This document shows, in pieces, positions 62,236 through 64,000 of a DNA stretch of 64,000 nucleotides (positions are counted from its first letter, which is position 1; the number at the start of each line of letters is the position of its first letter). Source of the DNA: Kudoa neothunni (lineage: Eukaryota; Cnidaria). The stretch is taken from positions 2,232,001 through 2,296,000 of the forward strand of contig OZ199840.1 in assembly GCA_964304625.1 (NCBI GenBank), given 5' to 3'. The notes beneath the pieces were generated by a model. It did no database searches. It was given only the letters and a program-made list of their open reading frames with translations, and had not been told where the DNA came from. Both the position numbers and the translations under genes were made by a program.

Positions 62236-64000
62236 GAGAGCTCGAACTTATCTATTCCGCTATAACTCAGTATATCGAATAAATGAACAGTATTTTGAAG
62301 GTTTAAACGTTTTTTATGGAAAATTGATGAGAATCCCACTACTGTTTGTTTCAGATGTATGAAACTGTTGCCACATTCATTCTGAATGTTCACGGATCTT
62401 ATTCCCATCAAATGTCCTATTTTATTGCGCAAATGATAGTTAAAATATTTATTACATGATATAAATGTGAAATCTACTCAAACGTTAAACTTTAATCGAA
62501 AATTGTCATTGCAGATTTTAAGAATACAGTTTTCGTAGGATTATTAGGTTTACTACACGGATATTAGTTGTTTTACAGCTGAATCTAACTATGAGATTAC
62601 ACCTATTTTTATTTTATTAAATTAAATATTTTTTATGGTTAGAATGGAGTATTAAGAATTTTTAGTACATTAGAGGTTTAAGGGTTAATATTAAAATTAT
62701 TTAAATTCGTAATCAGTTTTATTCTATTTTAAAAGGATAATGAAACAACTTTTTAATATCATTCTCGGAATAATTCCTGTATATTAGCAGGAGTTTTCCA
62801 TAAAGTAATGAAACGTATAATCATTAATTTATTTAAAAATTTACATTAACATTTTGTCACGGATTTTATATTGTTGTCATGGCTTTTATTCCTATATCGT
62901 GATCATACGTGATAATTATTTACGGAAAAATAAAATCGACGTACACACCTTAATTTTTACAATAACTTCCTGTAATCTTCTTACGTGGGACATCTAGAAT
63001 ATATTTAACAAAAAATAAGGAAATATGACGTTTTTTCTTATTGTATAATAAATAATGATTTCTTATTGCTCACGCTACTTTTATTTCAAGTCTAAAATTG
63101 AGTCAAAAAAGGTTAAGAACTATTAATATGAAACAGATGGACAAAAGTTTAATTATATTTGTTCACTCTAAAGCAAATATGATTTTTTTAATAGAGAATG
63201 AGAATTTGAATACACCCAATTGAAGTAACTATAATGATAAAGGTAAAGTTGTATACTAAATAAGTAAAAAAATAATAATTTCAGATATCATTCAATTAAA
63301 TGAAAAAACATCTTAATAACTAGCTATTTTAAAAATATGTCAATATGTTTTGTTTTGTACAAGTGCACATGAAGCGTATATTTATTTTACATCATTTTTC
63401 TAATCCTCCAAAAAGTGCGTAATAACCAGTTGTGACTTCACAATGTGTTCGAAGATAATATATCGAAATAATTTATTTAACATTGATTTTTTCATCCTGT
63501 AATATCGTAAATAAATGATTTTGAAATCCATAATAGAAAGCATTGTAACACTTAAATTAAGGCGAAGAAGAATTAATTATGTTATAAGACAAAAATAATC
63601 GTGTAGATTTTTATCATGCCGAGTCTTCCAAAATGAATTTAAGTACTTTAACGATAGTTTACAGTATTTATAATAAAGAACGCACTTTTTTATTGCTTGT
63701 AATATTAGTAAAAAAAATTTTTATTGAATTTAGTAAATACCTAAGTTTATATATTATAAATATTTTCTAAATATATATCGATCGAATAGTAAAAAAATAT
63801 AGCTAAAAGTTGTACATAAAAAATTAAACATCAACTGACTCGATCAATAAATACACGTTGTAACGATGAATAGGGTTAAATAATAATTTTATATATGCGC
63901 CGTAAAGAGAGCTGCTACAGTCTACAAATTATCAATGGTTTATTTAAGATGCATAACTAAGGTAATATATTGTTATAATTAACCTCAAAAATGATGTTGA
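62236..64000. other. AT-rich DNA to the window end, no gene seen
   Basis: One 78-codon minus-strand ORF (62196-62432) overlaps repeat B and has no domain. No other coding or structural signal was found. Confidence 0.5.

Overview
The window is AT-rich eukaryotic DNA with short introns (mostly about 35-60 nt), a standard genetic code and a dense, layered population of transposons. The mix (Ty3/Gypsy, BEL/Pao, Penelope-like, Merlin, piggyBac, MULE and Tc1/mariner relatives), together with compact phase-1 exons, suggests a small animal genome. A myxozoan or similar parasitic metazoan is my best guess, but this is inference; nothing here is a diagnostic marker.

Layout. 1-4276: a Ty3/Gypsy element on the minus strand, cut by the window edge. 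4277-9637: AT-rich DNA with a decayed, intron-containing MULE/SWIM gene (6118-7760). 9638-9839: a solo LTR with a 5-bp target duplication. 9975-22410: dispersed repeats, a Tc1/mariner-IS630 relic, a FLYWCH-MULE relic and two copies of an unidentified decayed ORF. 22431-33525: a minus-strand pile of retroelements: a Gypsy fragment lying in a Penelope-like element, a BEL/Pao fragment, then two more Penelope-like copies head to tail. 34132-36396: a decayed piggyBac on the plus strand. 36400-42610: AT-rich DNA with two non-autonomous DNA elements.

42964-54869 holds the only convincing host genes, a cluster of related surface-protein genes. One is a 19-exon minus-strand gene (42964-49846) that reads through without a break to about 1935 residues: signal peptide, a long array of four-cysteine fibronectin-III-like modules, one transmembrane helix and a short basic tail. 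All but the last intron are in phase 1. Pointing the other way are a 5'-truncated relative (50825-51999) and a compact 8-exon relative (52610-54869) with its own signal peptide and transmembrane helix. I did not recognise this family; it is the strongest candidate for something undescribed.

54870-58033 is AT-rich and empty. 58040-60214 is a Merlin element with 159-bp terminal inverted repeats that differ at only two positions, around a broken transposase. The rest holds a piggyBac-like terminus, a second copy of a dispersed repeat and AT-rich DNA. No rRNA, tRNA or CRISPR array was seen.
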